From: Methylovorus sp. MM2
GTDB taxonomy: Bacteria; Pseudomonadota; Gammaproteobacteria; Burkholderiales; Methylophilaceae
DNA: 64,000 nucleotides
Assembly: GCF_001648895.1 (NCBI RefSeq)
Contig: NZ_LXUF01000001.1
Span: 1,223,726 to 1,287,725 of the forward strand
Direction of reading: 5' to 3'
A model generated the notes under the pieces. That model made no database searches. It saw only the letters and a list, made by a program, of their open reading frames with translations, and was not told the DNA's origin. This document shows, piece after piece, positions 63,436-64,000 of this stretch (the stretch's first letter is position 1; each line of letters starts with the position of its first letter). The translations under genes were made by a program, and so were the position numbers.

Positions 63436-64000
63436 ATGGGAGTTGGTAAAAAGGATGATATGAATTCCGCTGTACTTAAAAACGCAACCGAGTTTGACTT
63501 TGCTATCGTTGGTATGACTTGCGCCTCGTGTGTGATGCGAGTTGAAAAAGCACTCTCAAAAGTACCAAATGTGAGTTCGGCAAGTGTCAATCTTGCTACT
63601 GAGCGAGCGCATGTTGTGCTATCAACCCCAACATCCAGTGAGTTACTACAAAAAGCAGTTGCCGATGCAGGGTATGAAGCAAGCTTAATCGAACCTGAGA
63701 TGAGACAAGCTACGGTCGTTGCGGATACCCAAGGATGGAAGGTCATCGTAGCCGCAGCTTTAACTGCGCCGCTATTTTTGCCCATGCTGTTTGGTATGGT
63801 ATTCAATTCACATTGGGCTTTATCCGGCGAATGGCAACTGTTATTGGCCACGCCCGTACAATTTTGGCTTGGCGCACGCTTCTACAAGGCGGGGTGGAAA
63901 GCCGCGATCAACCTTTCAGGCAATATGGATCTGCTTGTATCGATCGGCACCTCAGCGGCCTTTGGTCTCTCGGTATATTTGTTGACGCAACATAGCCATC
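63436..64000 (+). CDS. copA: Cu(I)-exporting P1B-type ATPase CopA, N-terminal part (cut by window edge)
   Basis: The first 188 residues of a heavy-metal ATPase. An N-terminal HMA domain begins with VGMTCASCV (Cys29 and Cys32) and is followed by EKALSKVPNVSSASVNLATE (in part). Membrane helices start near residue 105 (VIVAAALTAPLFLPMLFG, WQLLLATPVQFWLGARFY). An in-frame ATG at 63460 has AAGGA 5 bases upstream and is an alternative start. It is divergent from copZ. Confidence 0.92.
   Translation, partial: MGVGKKDDMNSAVLKNATEFDFAIVGMTCASCVMRVEKALSKVPNVSSASVNLATERAHVVLSTPTSSELLQKAVADAGYEASLIEPEMRQATVVADTQGWKVIVAAALTAPLFLPMLFGMVFNSHWALSGEWQLLLATPVQFWLGARFYKAGWKAAINLSGNMDLLVSIGTSAAFGLSVYLLTQHSH

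Noticed and set aside
1-64000. CRISPR array, IS element, toxin-antitoxin or defence island
   Set aside because: No regularly spaced repeats, transposase motifs or defence-type domains were seen on reading both strands.

Overview
The window is a densely packed chromosomal segment from a Gram-negative proteobacterium, most likely a betaproteobacterium. The support is the gene orders rpsF-priB-rpsR-rplI, uppS-cdsA-dxr-rseP-bamA-skp-lpxD-fabZ-lpxA-lpxB-rnhB and yceD-rpmF-plsX-fabHDG-acpP-fabF, together with hpnCDE and a two-subunit pyruvate carboxylase. Base composition looks moderate (mid-40s % GC by eye). A methylotroph-like Methylophilaceae or related Nitrosomonadales host would fit, but that is a guess from gene content; no methanol-oxidation gene lies in the window.

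Layout. 1-6657: a cut mltD, gloB divergent from a methyltransferase-rnhA-dnaQ operon, queD, an rsgA/M48 protease pair and orn. 6658-8855: a hairpin-rich spacer, glgA and the fluoride channel fluC. 8880-14290: rpsF-priB-rpsR-rplI with its own promoter and terminator, then dnaB-alr-radA. 14303-17704 (minus): hpnC-hpnD-hpnE for squalene plus a co-translated small membrane protein. 17801-22640: a methylthiopurine phosphorylase overlapping def, tRNA-Ser(UGA), then glnD and map on the minus strand. 22641-37443: a structured rpsB leader, rpsB, tsf, pyrH, frr, and the long isoprenoid/envelope/lipid A cluster ending in rnhB. 37435-43663 (minus): a maf-DUF4139-RsmI-like operon and the pyruvate carboxylase genes. 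43817-49969: yceD-rpmF-plsX-fabH-fabD-fabG-acpP-fabF. 50304-55722: pabC-mltG-tmk-holB-pilZ-tatD-MBL hydrolase, nearly all overlapping. 55801-64000 is the most accessory part: a BamE-like secreted protein, a LysR regulator divergent from an alcohol dehydrogenase, XdhC, a MobA/MocA-like nucleotidyltransferase, a two-subunit molybdenum oxidoreductase with a Tat signal, a small repeat-containing protein, and divergent copper genes copZ and copA (cut by the window end).

The genes combine into familiar programmes: primosome and helicase supply, ribosomal protein supply, fatty acid and lipid A synthesis, outer membrane assembly, hopanoid-type squalene synthesis, and anaplerotic CO2 fixation. The 57-63 kb island looks like an alcohol/aldehyde oxidation module with its own molybdenum cofactor maturation genes. 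I see no phage, IS element, CRISPR array or defence system. The less-explained signals are mostly non-coding: the 6.66-6.89 kb hairpin cluster, the rpsB leader, a nested palindrome with DnaA-box-like sites at 50.2 kb, a possibly leaderless dnaB, and paired repeats upstream of the small repeat protein.
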